From Ensifer adhaerens (GTDB lineage Bacteria > Pseudomonadota > Alphaproteobacteria > Rhizobiales > Rhizobiaceae): a stretch of DNA of 64,000 nucleotides. The stretch is taken from assembly GCF_020035535.1 (NCBI RefSeq), contig NZ_CP083351.1, positions 372,001-436,000 on the forward strand. Reading direction: 5' to 3'. The position numbers were made by a program, and so were the translations under genes. Shown piece by piece: positions 33,371 through 41,821 of the stretch. How positions within the stretch are numbered: the stretch's first letter is position 1; the number at the start of each line of letters is the position of its first letter. The notes beneath the pieces are model-generated. The model was not told the origin of the DNA, did no database searches, and saw only the letters and a list, made by a program, of their open reading frames with translations.

Positions 33371-34156
33371 TTACGCAACCACAATGGGGACTTTGGTCGG
33401 CGACGCCTTGACCCGGTTGTACAGATCGATAACGTCCTGGTTGATCATGCGTACGCAACCGGAAGAGGCCTGTGTGCCAATGGTCCACCATTCCGGTGAG
33501 CCGTGCACGCGATAGCCGGTATCGCGGCCGTCCTTGTATATATAGTGCGCGCGGGCGCCGAGCGGGTTGTCGAGGCCACCCGGCTGGCCACCCGTCCATT
33601 TCACCAGCTCCGGCTTGCGCGCGATCATTTCTTTGGGCGGCGTCCAGGTCGGCCATTGTTTTGTATACTGGATCTCCGCGCGGCCGTTCCATTCGAAGCC
33701 GGCCTTGCCAATGCCGACACCGTAGCGGACCGCTTCGCCGCCTTCCTGCACCCAATAGAGATGCCGCTCATTGAGCCGCACCACGATCGTGCCCGGCGCT
33801 TCACCAGTCGGATCGCGAACGATCTGACGACGGAATTCCGGCTTAACCTTTTGGAACGGGATTGCCGGGATGACGAAGCCATTGTCGGTCAGCGAGGCAT
33901 ACATCGTGCTGTTGTCGGTGATGTTACCGTCGACGCCGATTGGTGGGATTGCCCCGGTCGACATGTAGTCAACGCCCAAAGGCGACATGCGACCGGACGG
34001 TTCGAGCGATGGGAGTTCGAGCGCCTGCGAACAGCCGGAGGCACCAAGCAGGGTCATGACACCGAAGTTTGAAAGCAGGGTGCGGCGGGAAACGACGTAG
34101 CCGGCTTCCGAAATGGTCGCGCCGGAGGCGAGCTTCTGATCTTGCGGCTTACGCAT
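33371..34156 (-). CDS. L,D-transpeptidase (YkuD domain) lipoprotein
   Basis: A 261-residue exported protein that forms or edits 3-3 crosslinks in peptidoglycan or attaches proteins to it. The N-terminus has a twin arginine (SRRTLLSNFG, about 23-32) and a hydrophobic stretch ending in the lipobox GASGC at Cys42, so it may be a Tat-exported lipoprotein. The YkuD domain begins near residue 110 (GTIVVRLNERHLYWV). The catalytic motif HGSPEWWTIG...SSGCVRM has His218 and Cys234. The ATG at 34156 is chosen because GGGG lies about 12 nt upstream. An in-frame ATG at 34219 would add 21 residues with poor codon style. Confidence 0.88.
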   Translation of the reverse strand: MRKPQDQKLASGATISEAGYVVSRRTLLSNFGVMTLLGASGCSQALELPSLEPSGRMSPLGVDYMSTGAIPPIGVDGNITDNSTMYASLTDNGFVIPAIPFQKVKPEFRRQIVRDPTGEAPGTIVVRLNERHLYWVQEGGEAVRYGVGIGKAGFEWNGRAEIQYTKQWPTWTPPKEMIARKPELVKWTGGQPGGLDNPLGARAHYIYKDGRDTGYRVHGSPEWWTIGTQASSGCVRMINQDVIDLYNRVKASPTKVPIVVA

Positions 34157-34327
34157 GCACTTTTTACCCCAAACGACCTCGGCATCATGCCTCCGGATGG
34201 GCGCATTTTTACGATTCATGGTTAAAAAGGAGTGAAGCCGTAACCTGCCGCACGGGTGCTTGATCGCAGCCCGGGCCATTCCAGCAACGGGCTCTGGCCT
34301 CGATAGCGGCCTTCGCCTCGAGACACG

Positions 34328-34648
34328 CTACCGCGAGAGATTGCGGGCGATCTGCACGAGCGCGACATCGCTTGCATCCGCGCGCTGAGTTTGCTTTCCA
34401 GCTTCCAGCCAAGACAGGTTCATTACGTCTAGAATCTGCTCGTCGGACTGAACGACGCCGGCAACTTCGAAATCTTTCCGAATAATGGCAAGAAGATCAT
34501 TGCGTTCGAAGTCAAGCGCCCTCATCGCAAGCTCGTTCGAATAGGCGATCGCGCTCTCACCGGTAAGAGCCAGTTTGTCCGCGGCCCAAATGCCAACCAG
34601 TTTGTTGCGCCGAGCCATTCTCATCACGTCTGTACCCAGGCCAGCCAT
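34328..34648 (-). CDS. DUF1476 / ATP synthase inhibitor zeta-like protein, N-terminally short
   Basis: A 106-residue cytoplasmic protein of the DUF1476 family. In alphaproteobacteria this family includes the zeta subunit that inhibits the F1-ATPase. The conserved body is present: MARRNKLVGIWAADKLALTGESA, NDLLAIIRKDFEVAGVVQSDEQIL. Family members have about 30 residues before ARRNK, including the inhibitory N-terminal helix. Here only about 11 precede it. Upstream in frame there are 12 codons after a TGA and no other start codon. So the inhibitory segment appears to be lost. It is probably a second copy in the genome; function uncertain. Confidence 0.8.
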   Translation of the reverse strand: MAGLGTDVMRMARRNKLVGIWAADKLALTGESAIAYSNELAMRALDFERNDLLAIIRKDFEVAGVVQSDEQILDVMNLSWLEAGKQTQRADASDVALVQIARNLSR

Positions 34649-34979
34649 CGAGGTGCTCCCAAGCTTGTTTGATAATATCCTACCTCAATTTTTCTCGTCT
34701 CTAAACGTATTCCGCTTCGTCGAGCAAAAGCAGAAAACAGCCGAGGCTGTCACATATGCGCTGCGCGGATATTGTCAGTGCACGCCCGATACCGTCAGCA
34801 TCGTCTTCGACGACGTCAGAGATGATAGTTGAGCATTCTCTGACAGGCTTCGTCACTACGCAGCAACCCAAGAACGCTCGAGACTTCTTGCCCGGCAAGC
34901 TTTCGCTTGTCGGACAACAGAAGTGGATTGCGCAATGGCCCGAGCGCCGAGCAATCGGTATCCTCGCATTGAGCACTCC
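34649..34979. other. Intergenic stretch, possible decayed small gene
   Basis: About 330 bases. On the minus strand two overlapping frames (SVLGLLRSDEACQRMLN, then EDDADGIGRALTISAQRI and DSLGCFLLLLDEAEYV ending at 34701) look like parts of one small protein joined by a frameshift. I cannot name a family. The rest is featureless. Confidence 0.3.
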
Positions 34980-36245
34980 TCAGTCTTCGTGCGAGCGACA
35001 CGTGGGAGCGCGTTCTAGGCTTTGATTTGAAACACAGTCCTTGGCGGCGTTCGCCGGTTTGCTGCCCGACGACCCCGCTAACCCGTTTAAATGGTGAACG
35101 TAGTTTTCGCGTGTCGCTTGATCGACAACGGCGACCGGTGCAGCGAGGACCAGGCCCGCAGCATTGCCTGCTGCTGCCGCAACCCCGGCCGTTCCAGCGA
35201 TAAGGTGATCTCCAAGGCCCATCTTGCTGTCCGTCAGGGTTTGGCCGTCAGAAATCCGGGCGCCGATCAGTTGGACCACCTGCGGCGATTCCGCGAACTT
35301 GCCATGGTGCATGCTGTCTCCGGCCTTCACCTTGGTCAGATCAATGACGGTGATATCGTGGTTCGCCAACTCTTGGCGATAAGGGGCTTGCTCCGGATCG
35401 ATCGATCCCAGCCGGGGGATGTCACCCCAGACCCTGCGCGAAAAAGCGAGCGCCCGGTCGTCCTGTGACACGAAGAGGGTGAACCGCGGGTGCTGGTCGC
35501 CCATGTCCTCGATCTGCGAGCGAAACACATCGACGTCGACGTCGGGGGCTGCAAGCATCACGTTTTTGAACTTTGGCGGTAGCCGTCCGTTACGGATGGC
35601 CATCTGCCGGAGCGCTTCCAGCGTCAGCCAGTTTCCCATCGAATGAGCCAGGATCGAGACGTCTTTCACCTCCTTGTCCGCAGCCAAATACTGGAACAAC
35701 GATTCCAGCGCATTGCGGGTATAGTTGGTGCTTTCACGGTCATAGCCATAGGCCAACAGGCTGCCCCGCGATGGCCAGGTTACCAGAACGGGCGTGCTTT
35801 TGACGCCGGAATCATGGACGATCTGGGCAAAACGATAGACGGAGTCTTCAAAGCGATTGTTGAATCCGTGGATGAACACGAGCACGCTCCGGTCGGGACT
35901 TTTCCTGACGGAAGTACTCAGCCAGGCCTTAGCCTCGTCCTTCGTCAGTTCATCCGCCTTCAAGGTTGCAAAGTCTGTCGCCGGGTTGGCGGGCAGCTTC
36001 TTTGGCCATGCCACGTCACCCACCTTCCGTAGAGGGGGGATGGATACGGTGATGTCCGCAAACGTTGGTGCACGTGCCCTCTCGCCCGAGAACATTTCTC
36101 CGGGCACTTTTGAGCGGTCACGCGTCGTCGTGATCAACATCTCCACCCTGCTTGCATCGGCTGACGTCTCGGCGACGGGCGTCAAAACACCCTTCGGGTG
36201 GCCGCCGCATCCGGAAACCGTGATGAGCGTCAAGCAAAGGATCAT
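34980..36245 (-). CDS. Alpha/beta hydrolase (DUF900) lipoprotein
   Basis: A 421-residue exported protein with an alpha/beta-hydrolase fold of the DUF900 type. From the ATG at 36245, MILCLTLITVSGC forms a hydrophobic stretch with a lipobox (Cys13). The oxyanion motif is VLVFIHGFNNRFEDSVYR near residue 125, and VTWPSRGSLLAYGYDRES follows. The nucleophile elbow is LAHSMGNWL near residue 197, and the acidic and His residues are in AAPDVDVDVF and GDSMHHGKF. Alternative starts are TTG 36305 and GTG 36359, which add a basic n-region; 36359 would overlap the small upstream gene. Substrate unknown. Confidence 0.82.
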   Translation of the reverse strand: MILCLTLITVSGCGGHPKGVLTPVAETSADASRVEMLITTTRDRSKVPGEMFSGERARAPTFADITVSIPPLRKVGDVAWPKKLPANPATDFATLKADELTKDEAKAWLSTSVRKSPDRSVLVFIHGFNNRFEDSVYRFAQIVHDSGVKSTPVLVTWPSRGSLLAYGYDRESTNYTRNALESLFQYLAADKEVKDVSILAHSMGNWLTLEALRQMAIRNGRLPPKFKNVMLAAPDVDVDVFRSQIEDMGDQHPRFTLFVSQDDRALAFSRRVWGDIPRLGSIDPEQAPYRQELANHDITVIDLTKVKAGDSMHHGKFAESPQVVQLIGARISDGQTLTDSKMGLGDHLIAGTAGVAAAAGNAAGLVLAAPVAVVDQATRENYVHHLNGLAGSSGSKPANAAKDCVSNQSLERAPTCRSHED

Positions 36246-36333
36246 CCGGCGCAGGCGACTTGAGAATGGAGCGACGCGTGCATCGCTGGTTTCAGATTTG
36301 ATCAAAACGCTTCCGCTTCCTGAAATCTTGGCT

Positions 36334-36546
36334 CTAGCAATAATAGACGCCGACGGCACAGCGTCTCACGGTTCGCCGAGCTACGCCCGCGACGCTGACC
36401 GGCGTCAAGGGACGACCGACACGAGCCTCGGCGTGCTTGGCAAAGCCGTAGAGCCCAAGGATTGGTGCTTGCTCAGCGACATCGATCGCGGGAAGCAACA
36501 GCGCGGCAATAACCAGAACGGTCTTCAGTCTCCCGGGCACGGTCAT
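36334..36546 (-). CDS. Small secreted or membrane-anchored hypothetical protein
   Basis: A 70-residue protein. It starts with a signal-like segment (LKTVLVIAALLLPAIDVAEQA). A basic tail ends in PLTPVSVAGVARRTVRRC and AVGVYYC. Its ATG overlaps the stop of the upstream DUF2092 gene by 4 nt (ATGA), so it is probably translated by coupling. Repeated similar RRT/VRR tails with paired C-terminal cysteines are reminiscent of small rhizobial exported proteins found beside DUF2092 genes, but I cannot name a family. Function unknown. Confidence 0.65.
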   Translation of the reverse strand: MTVPGRLKTVLVIAALLLPAIDVAEQAPILGLYGFAKHAEARVGRPLTPVSVAGVARRTVRRCAVGVYYC

Positions 36547-37331
36547 TTGTTGCCTCCAATGGACAGGTGATCTGGTAGTTCGTCGACGTCGGCAAGATCC
36601 TTCAGCTCCACCATCTTCGCGTCGGTCTTGTTGACGTAACTATAGTCTTCCGCCACGACATCGACGCCTGTCTTCCAGTCCGAAATCTGGATACTGTATT
36701 GCGGACCTTGCTCGATCTGACTGGCGGTAATCACGTAGCGGCAGGGATAAGGCGTTTCTCCCTGCGCAATCCAAATCTGCCAGTCGACGTCTTTCGCCCG
36801 GAAAGCGAGATGATCGCATTCGACACCCCCGATCACGCCGCTGCCGAGGTCCTTTACGTTGGTTACGCCCTCCATCAGCTTGTCATAGGCATCGGGCAGG
36901 AGCAGGTCCCCGCCGGGCACCGGTTTGCCGAGCTTATCCCGCATCGCATCGACCAGATGCTCGAGTGTGCCGGGGAGTTCCACCTGGGTGTAGCGGTTTA
37001 TATCCTTTCCGACCAACGTCACCGTCTTGCCGTCGAAAACCATTTCAACATTGGCGAAGCCGCCAAGTCGCGTGGCGCGCAATTTGTCCGGTCGCCCTAG
37101 TTCGATCTTGCCGGAACTCGCCAAAAGCAATTTCTGATGGTCACTGGTGACGAATTCCAGGTTTGAATCGTAGGCGAACGAAATCGCCTTTTGCGAAGCG
37201 AGATAGTCTGACATCGCCTTGAGGAGGCCCTTTGCCTCGACTTCTGCCGCCATGGCTCCTTGTTGCGCAATCACCCCTAATAGTAAGGCGAGTGCAGCGG
37301 TTGGGGCGGTTTTCTTACTCCAGCGGATCAT
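36543..37331 (-). CDS. DUF2092-domain exported protein
   Basis: A 262-residue periplasmic protein. A Sec signal peptide spans about residues 1-27 (WSKKTAPTAALALLLGVIAQQGAMAAE). DUF2092 follows: LLKAMSDYLASQKAISFAYDSNLE, GRPDKLRATRLGGFANVEMVFDGKTVTL, GGVECDHLAFRAKDVDWQIWI and PYPCRYVITA. The fold is like the LolA/LppX lipoprotein-carrier group. Members often accompany the small protein encoded next, as here. The ATG at 37331 is chosen for the signal peptide; an in-frame ATG at 37358 is possible. Function unknown. Confidence 0.85.
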   Translation of the reverse strand: MIRWSKKTAPTAALALLLGVIAQQGAMAAEVEAKGLLKAMSDYLASQKAISFAYDSNLEFVTSDHQKLLLASSGKIELGRPDKLRATRLGGFANVEMVFDGKTVTLVGKDINRYTQVELPGTLEHLVDAMRDKLGKPVPGGDLLLPDAYDKLMEGVTNVKDLGSGVIGGVECDHLAFRAKDVDWQIWIAQGETPYPCRYVITASQIEQGPQYSIQISDWKTGVDVVAEDYSYVNKTDAKMVELKDLADVDELPDHLSIGGNK

Positions 37332-37472
37332 CGGCCTTTGCCTCTCGGTGCCTGGCATGCATCAGTCGCCGGCCGGCGGCTAATATCGGCAAACTGTAGA
37401 CACAGCCGAGAATGAACGCCCGTAACGTCTGGTAGGTTCTGCGCGACGAGACTGTAGGATCTGTCTTCCAGC

Positions 37473-39284
37473 CTAGGGGCGTTTTGCTGCAGCGGCGGCC
37501 AACATCTGCGCCGCGACGTCCTCTTCGCTCGGCACAGGAAGCCCCGCCTTGCGGAGCGATGCGATCATCCGCAGATTGTCCATCGGCTGGATGTTGCGTT
37601 TCCTGTGCTCCTCAATGATGTTCGGGATGTAGTCTGGACGCATCTTCATGAAGATCTCTCCCTCGCGCCTTGCGTCATCCAACAATCCAGCGTCGGCGTA
37701 GATGGCGGTTGCGACCAGGTGAAACATCGGGAACTGTTGCAGGTTCGTCTTGCGGATGAGGCGCACCGCTTTATCAGTATCGTTCAGCATATAGGCCGCG
37801 AGCGCTCGTGCTCCGTGATAGAAGCTTGCGCCACCGGGATTAAGCGCAAGTGCTCTATCCAGAAGATCCGCGCCACGCTGCCACTCGCCACAGATTGCGA
37901 GCCGCGTCCCGAACTCACCCAATAGCTCCGTGTCGTTCGGGTTTAATGCCAACGCTTCCTCGCCAACCTGAAGCGCTTCTGCGAGTTGTTGGTTGAAAAA
38001 CAATGCGATCATCAAGGATTGAAGCGCCCGGGTGTTACCCGGTTCCAGTTCAATCGCCCGTCGGGCCGAGCGCAAAGCGCGCTCAAGCGGCGTCGGTTGA
38101 CTGCTTCTGGGGTTGAAGCGAAAGCGATCCTCATCAAGGTACAAGATGGAAGACATTGCCCACCCGGTCGCATAACCAGGGTAGCGTGCAATGACGCTTT
38201 CCAGACACTCTCTGGCGTCCAGATGGGTCTCTGGGGTCAATTCTGAACGATACGCATAGAAACGAAGTGTGCAGTCGTAGACCCCAAGGTCGTCAGGGGG
38301 AGGGTTTGCTGTCGCAGCCTGCGCGATAGCGCCGTAAGGCTGAGCTATCGCGGACGCCACCTTGCTCGCGACGTCGGATTGGATGACGAACAGTTCCCGG
38401 CTCGTCAGGTCATCATCATAGGTCTGCGACCAGATAATTGCTCCGTCGGATGTGTCCAGCAAGCGCGCCGTCACCCGGACCTTGGAACCCGCGACCCTGA
38501 CGCCGCCTGCAAGCAGATAGCGGGCACCGAGCCCGCCGCGAACCTCGGAAGCCTCAACCTGTGGCGAGAGAGATTTTGACGTCTCGCGGCCGAAAACCTT
38601 GATCTCCTTGAACCGCGGCAGGGCGGTGAGCAGTTCCTCGGTCAGCCCTGCTGTGTACAGTTGGGCCTTGGGGCCGTCGCCAAGATTGGCAAAGGGTGCG
38701 ATCACCAGCTTCGGCTCGTCTGGTAACCTTGCAGCTCCGGCACGTTTGGCGGCCTCAACGACACGCTCGCTCCCCCAGTATGTGAGCGCGGCAAGACCGA
38801 TGACGCCAACAAGCCCAATCATCAGCCACCCGCGACGCTGCCAAGATTGACCGACCTTCTTGCTTCCCGTGTCGACCGCGGTAGAAATTGCAGGTGATAT
38901 CGGACAGTTCCAGGCGAATGAAGGCGCATAACGTCCCTTTGGGATATCTATCCTGACGCGATCGTCCTGTCCGGCCACGAGATAGTAACGCTCGAGCGCA
39001 CGTCTCAGCCGCCCGGCCTCGATGCGGACGACCGGATCGTCCTGGGTAAAGTCTTCGCCCCGCTTGAATACCTCGACCGCGATGGTGTAGCCCTTTAGCC
39101 GCTGCCCTCGTCCCGCAAGCGACTCCTCGACGACGAAGCTCAGAAAGGCCGGGCCGCGACCTCCCTTTGGAAACTCCGCACTCGAAATGATGCGCGCAAG
39201 TTGGTCACGAACATCTGCGGCGGTTGGTACAGATCCTGGCGATTCCCCCATGCCGGCTGATCCGTGTGCCACAATTGTGTCCAT
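37473..39284 (-). CDS. Membrane-anchored regulator with TPR repeats (adenylate-cyclase-like architecture)
   Basis: A 603-residue protein. The N-terminal ~120 residues (LARIISSAEFPKGGRGPAFL, VVRIEAGRLRRALERYY) resemble the DNA-binding-like domain found before TPR regions in rhizobial cyclase-type regulators. A single membrane segment is near residues 152-172 (GWLMIGLVGVIGLAALTYW). A TolB-like/FlgO domain follows at about 190-320 (IAPFANLGDGPKAQLYTAGLTEELLTAL). C-terminal tetratricopeptide repeats run from about 400 to 560. There is no cyclase catalytic domain. AGGAG lies 6 nt before the ATG at 39284. It is probably a sensory or signalling scaffold; target unknown. Confidence 0.8.
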   Translation of the reverse strand: MDTIVAHGSAGMGESPGSVPTAADVRDQLARIISSAEFPKGGRGPAFLSFVVEESLAGRGQRLKGYTIAVEVFKRGEDFTQDDPVVRIEAGRLRRALERYYLVAGQDDRVRIDIPKGRYAPSFAWNCPISPAISTAVDTGSKKVGQSWQRRGWLMIGLVGVIGLAALTYWGSERVVEAAKRAGAARLPDEPKLVIAPFANLGDGPKAQLYTAGLTEELLTALPRFKEIKVFGRETSKSLSPQVEASEVRGGLGARYLLAGGVRVAGSKVRVTARLLDTSDGAIIWSQTYDDDLTSRELFVIQSDVASKVASAIAQPYGAIAQAATANPPPDDLGVYDCTLRFYAYRSELTPETHLDARECLESVIARYPGYATGWAMSSILYLDEDRFRFNPRSSQPTPLERALRSARRAIELEPGNTRALQSLMIALFFNQQLAEALQVGEEALALNPNDTELLGEFGTRLAICGEWQRGADLLDRALALNPGGASFYHGARALAAYMLNDTDKAVRLIRKTNLQQFPMFHLVATAIYADAGLLDDARREGEIFMKMRPDYIPNIIEEHRKRNIQPMDNLRMIASLRKAGLPVPSEEDVAAQMLAAAAAKRP

Positions 39285-39900
39285 CAATCGCTCCTACGAC
39301 GCACACAGCTGCGACAATCACAGATTTAGTTTGCGTCCCTTGATGTAACCTACGCTGCCAAGTTCCGCTCGTCCAGAAACCAGATCGGACCACAACAGAG
39401 ATTTGGTGTTGCATTCAATGGCATCGTGATCGCTGCGGGGGGATGGCGCTGAAGCAGGGTCGACCGTCTAGCCCCGTGGCCGCTGCACTTTACGTCGCGC
39501 GCGCAAATGGCGAGGCTTGAATTCCTCAGGCAGATTCGCGGGGCAATTCTTGAAGGAGTTTCGCCGTCGGCACAGTGAATGGCGCGAGCTTGCGAGGAGT
39601 GTAAGGGCGATGAGGACGAATGACCGCCAGTTTTTCGCGGAGGTCTCGTCGCAGCTCGTGAACACCAAGGCCGCGTTTGACTTGGAAGAAGCGCCGTGTT
39701 GCGCTCAGCGCCGACCGATGGGGCGTGCCGTTTGCGATCGTGTATGGGAAGGCGGCTACCGCGCGTTGGCTCAAGTCCAGACACGCGGGCGTGGACATCG
39801 GTAGCGGAGACGTTTGCAGCTCTGCCGGGAAGGCAGCAACTGCAAACGTAGAGGTCGGAGACGCTCTATCCGCTTGTGTCGCGCGGGAGGAAAACTATTT
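39285..39900. other. Gene-poor stretch with one large hairpin
   Basis: About 615 bases between the TPR protein and DUF2147 genes. Overlapping frames on both strands show no recognisable protein. The only clear structure is the hairpin at 39810-39849. Confidence 0.4.
39810..39849. repeat. Compound hairpin
   Basis: ACGTTTGCAG at 39810-39819 pairs with CTGCAAACGT at 39840-39849. Inside it CTGCC (39822-39826) pairs with GGCAG (39832-39836), so the structure is a two-stage stem. It has no T run. It may be a downstream structure of the convergent DUF2147 gene or a relic of a mobile element. Confidence 0.5.
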
Positions 39901-40239
39901 TCACATTCGTGGCCAGGTCTGAGATTCGCACACGACCTTCAGCACACACCCCTTCATCTTCAGGGCGTTGCCTGAAACGGTAAGGGAACCGTCATAGGTC
40001 TTGTTCGCGTCCGGATCTGTTATCTTTCCTGAGTAGCTGCCATCCTTGCCATGGAAAGTACCGATCTGCTTGCCTGCATGCTTTCCGGATTTCAACGTGA
40101 TGCAGTAACCTCCACCGCAAGGGGAAATCGCCGCAGTGTCGCCCAGCTCGGTTTTCCAGTTGCCGATGATCGGGTCTTCTGCGAAGGCGTTGCTTGAAGC
40201 CAGCGTGAGTGCGGCAGCCATGGCGAAGATATGCTTCAT
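39901..40239 (-). CDS. DUF2147 exported protein
   Basis: A 112-residue periplasmic protein. A Sec signal peptide spans about residues 1-20 (MAAALTLASSNAFAE). The DUF2147 body is complete: IIGNWKTELGDTAAISPCGGGYCITLKSG, KQIGTFHGKDGSYSGKITDP, then LKMKGCVLKVVCESQTWPRM. Conserved cysteines suggest two disulfides. AGGAG lies 6 nt before the ATG. The family forms a small beta-barrel of unknown function and is common as single secreted proteins in rhizobia. Confidence 0.9.
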   Translation of the reverse strand: MKHIFAMAAALTLASSNAFAEDPIIGNWKTELGDTAAISPCGGGYCITLKSGKHAGKQIGTFHGKDGSYSGKITDPDANKTYDGSLTVSGNALKMKGCVLKVVCESQTWPRM

Positions 40240-40715
40240 ATGTCGCTCCTATGATTGGGACACCCCGAGCCTACGCCCGTACCCCCTCACGCGCCTGTAA
40301 CAACTCGTAGGCTCTCTGTAAGGCAACGGCTGTGGGGCCTCTTCGTGCGATGTAACATCTGAGGGATGAGGGTGCGATTGTTCCACCTTTTCGCGTGATG
40401 AGAGTTCCGCGATCTGTGACATGAGCTTCGCACCGCCGACCCATGTTCCGGCAATCGATGTAAAACTCTTGGCTTCCCCCGCGCGCGACGAACCTTCGCG
40501 GGAAACGTGGAATAGCCCGCAAGACAAGGCGTCGGCAGCGCTCGCCATCGTGTCGTCTCTGGCCTGCTAAAACGACACCGCGACCGTAACAGGGGCGTTG
40601 GATACTGTAAGCTACTTTCCTTTTGGCCACCGTATTGAGCATGTCAACGCTGGTTAGCGCCTCGTTTATCGACCGGGCTAACCGAGTTTGGGGCTGTTTT
40701 CGATCGGACTTGCCA
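40240..40715. other. Divergent intergenic region
   Basis: About 475 bases between the DUF2147 gene and the Cys-rich protein gene, which are divergent. A minus-strand frame (40249-40548) is open but not recognised. Promoters for both genes should lie here, though no consensus hexamers stand out. Confidence 0.35.
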
Positions 40716-41141
40716 ATGACAAACAGACTTGCAGTTTTCGGAGGAACGTTAGTTCTCACTGTTCTTGCCCTTGCCACAATCGGTCGGGCAGACACCATCA
40801 GCTACGCCGACGCCGTGAGCTTGCTCGCCAACGATTGCGGCTCGGATATCAAAAAACACTGCAAGGGGCTCAACCTGGGCGGCGGCCGCATCCAGACCTG
40901 TCTCGAGCAGAACGTGGGCAAAGTCTCGCCAACCTGTACCGTGACTTTGGCGAACGTGATCACGTCGATAAGCCAACGCCAGGCGGCCCAATCGTCCTTT
41001 GCGGAGCTCTGCCGACACGACATTGCCCAATACTGCAAGAGCGTCAAAGGCGAAGGAAATGTTCTTTCCTGTCTGAACAAGGCGACGCGCGTGAACGAAG
41101 GGCAATGCGGTCAGGCCATCATCGACGCCGGATGGCGCTGA
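40716..41141 (+). CDS. Exported protein with two cysteine-rich repeats
   Basis: A 141-residue exported protein. The signal peptide spans about residues 1-25 (LAVFGGTLVLTVLALATIGRAD). Two repeats of the GLG1-type Cys-rich module follow: first CGSDIKKHCKGL, then QTCLEQNVGKVSPTC; second CRHDIAQYCKSV, then LSCLNKATRVNEGQC. Each carries four cysteines in the same order, likely two disulfides each. The start at 40716 is chosen because it begins the signal peptide; longer starts lack one. It precedes an OmpA-like gene by 28 nt and may be co-transcribed. Function unknown. Confidence 0.8.
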   Translation: MTNRLAVFGGTLVLTVLALATIGRADTISYADAVSLLANDCGSDIKKHCKGLNLGGGRIQTCLEQNVGKVSPTCTVTLANVITSISQRQAAQSSFAELCRHDIAQYCKSVKGEGNVLSCLNKATRVNEGQCGQAIIDAGWR

Positions 41142-41169
41142 GACCTTCTTGATAACGAAAGGCAAGTCG

Positions 41170-41740
41170 ATGAAGAATTTCCATCTTGGCGCATTACTGA
41201 CGATCGGGCTCGGCATGGCCGCTGGCGCGGTCGCAGCGCAGGACATCAGTGACAAGGAACTTGTGCGCACCCTTGGGAGGGTGGAAGGCGCCGCGCCCGC
41301 AATCGACGTCGCGCTTCTGGTACAGGAGGCCGAGGCGAATGCGGGAAAAGGTTTCGCCGACCTTCCGAACTGGCAGAAACTCTCCAAGTTGTCGCAACTG
41401 ATCGTAGATATCGAATTTGAGAACGACTCGATCGCCATCGAGCCGAGTTCTTACCGCACTGTCGGGCTGATCGCCGACGCGTTGCCACCATCCCAACCTG
41501 CGGCGCTATAGATTTCTCATCGTCGGCCACACGAGCTCGACGGGAGACGCGCAACACAATCTTGAACTCAGCGCGCAGCGCGCCAATGCCATAACTGAGG
41601 CACTTTCGACTACGTTTGCGATCGCGCCCGAGCGCTTGTATTCGATTGGCGTGGGCGAGGAGTGGCCGCTCGATACAGCCAACCCGACGTCGGCGGAAAA
41701 CCGGCGGGTCCAATTGATCAACCTCGGTCTCGTCAAATAG
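41170..41740 (+). pseudogene. OmpA-domain protein gene with a frameshift
   Basis: The gene begins at 41170 with a signal peptide (GALLTIGLGMAAGAVAAQ) and reads into the start of an OmpA-like peptidoglycan-binding domain (IVDIEFENDSIAIEPSSYRTVG). At about 41485 an extra C shifts the frame and a TAG follows at 41509. One frame over, the domain continues as RRYRFLIVGHTSSTGDAQHN, then LSAQRANAITEAL, to VQLINLGLVK and a stop at 41740. Removing one C in GTTGCCACC would restore about 189 residues. The rest of the domain is well conserved, so the shift is recent or a sequencing error. The intact product would anchor to peptidoglycan. Confidence 0.85.
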
Positions 41741-41821
41741 CGCGCATCTAGATGAGTTCATTCTGGGGCAGATTTTCCCCCAGCCGCATTTCGGTGCAAG
41801 ATTTTTTTTTGGAGGATAGTA

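Noticed and set aside
40249..40548. A 99-codon minus-strand frame as a possible phasin-like gene
   Set aside because: Composition is suggestive in places but no family motif was seen and no ribosome binding site supports it.
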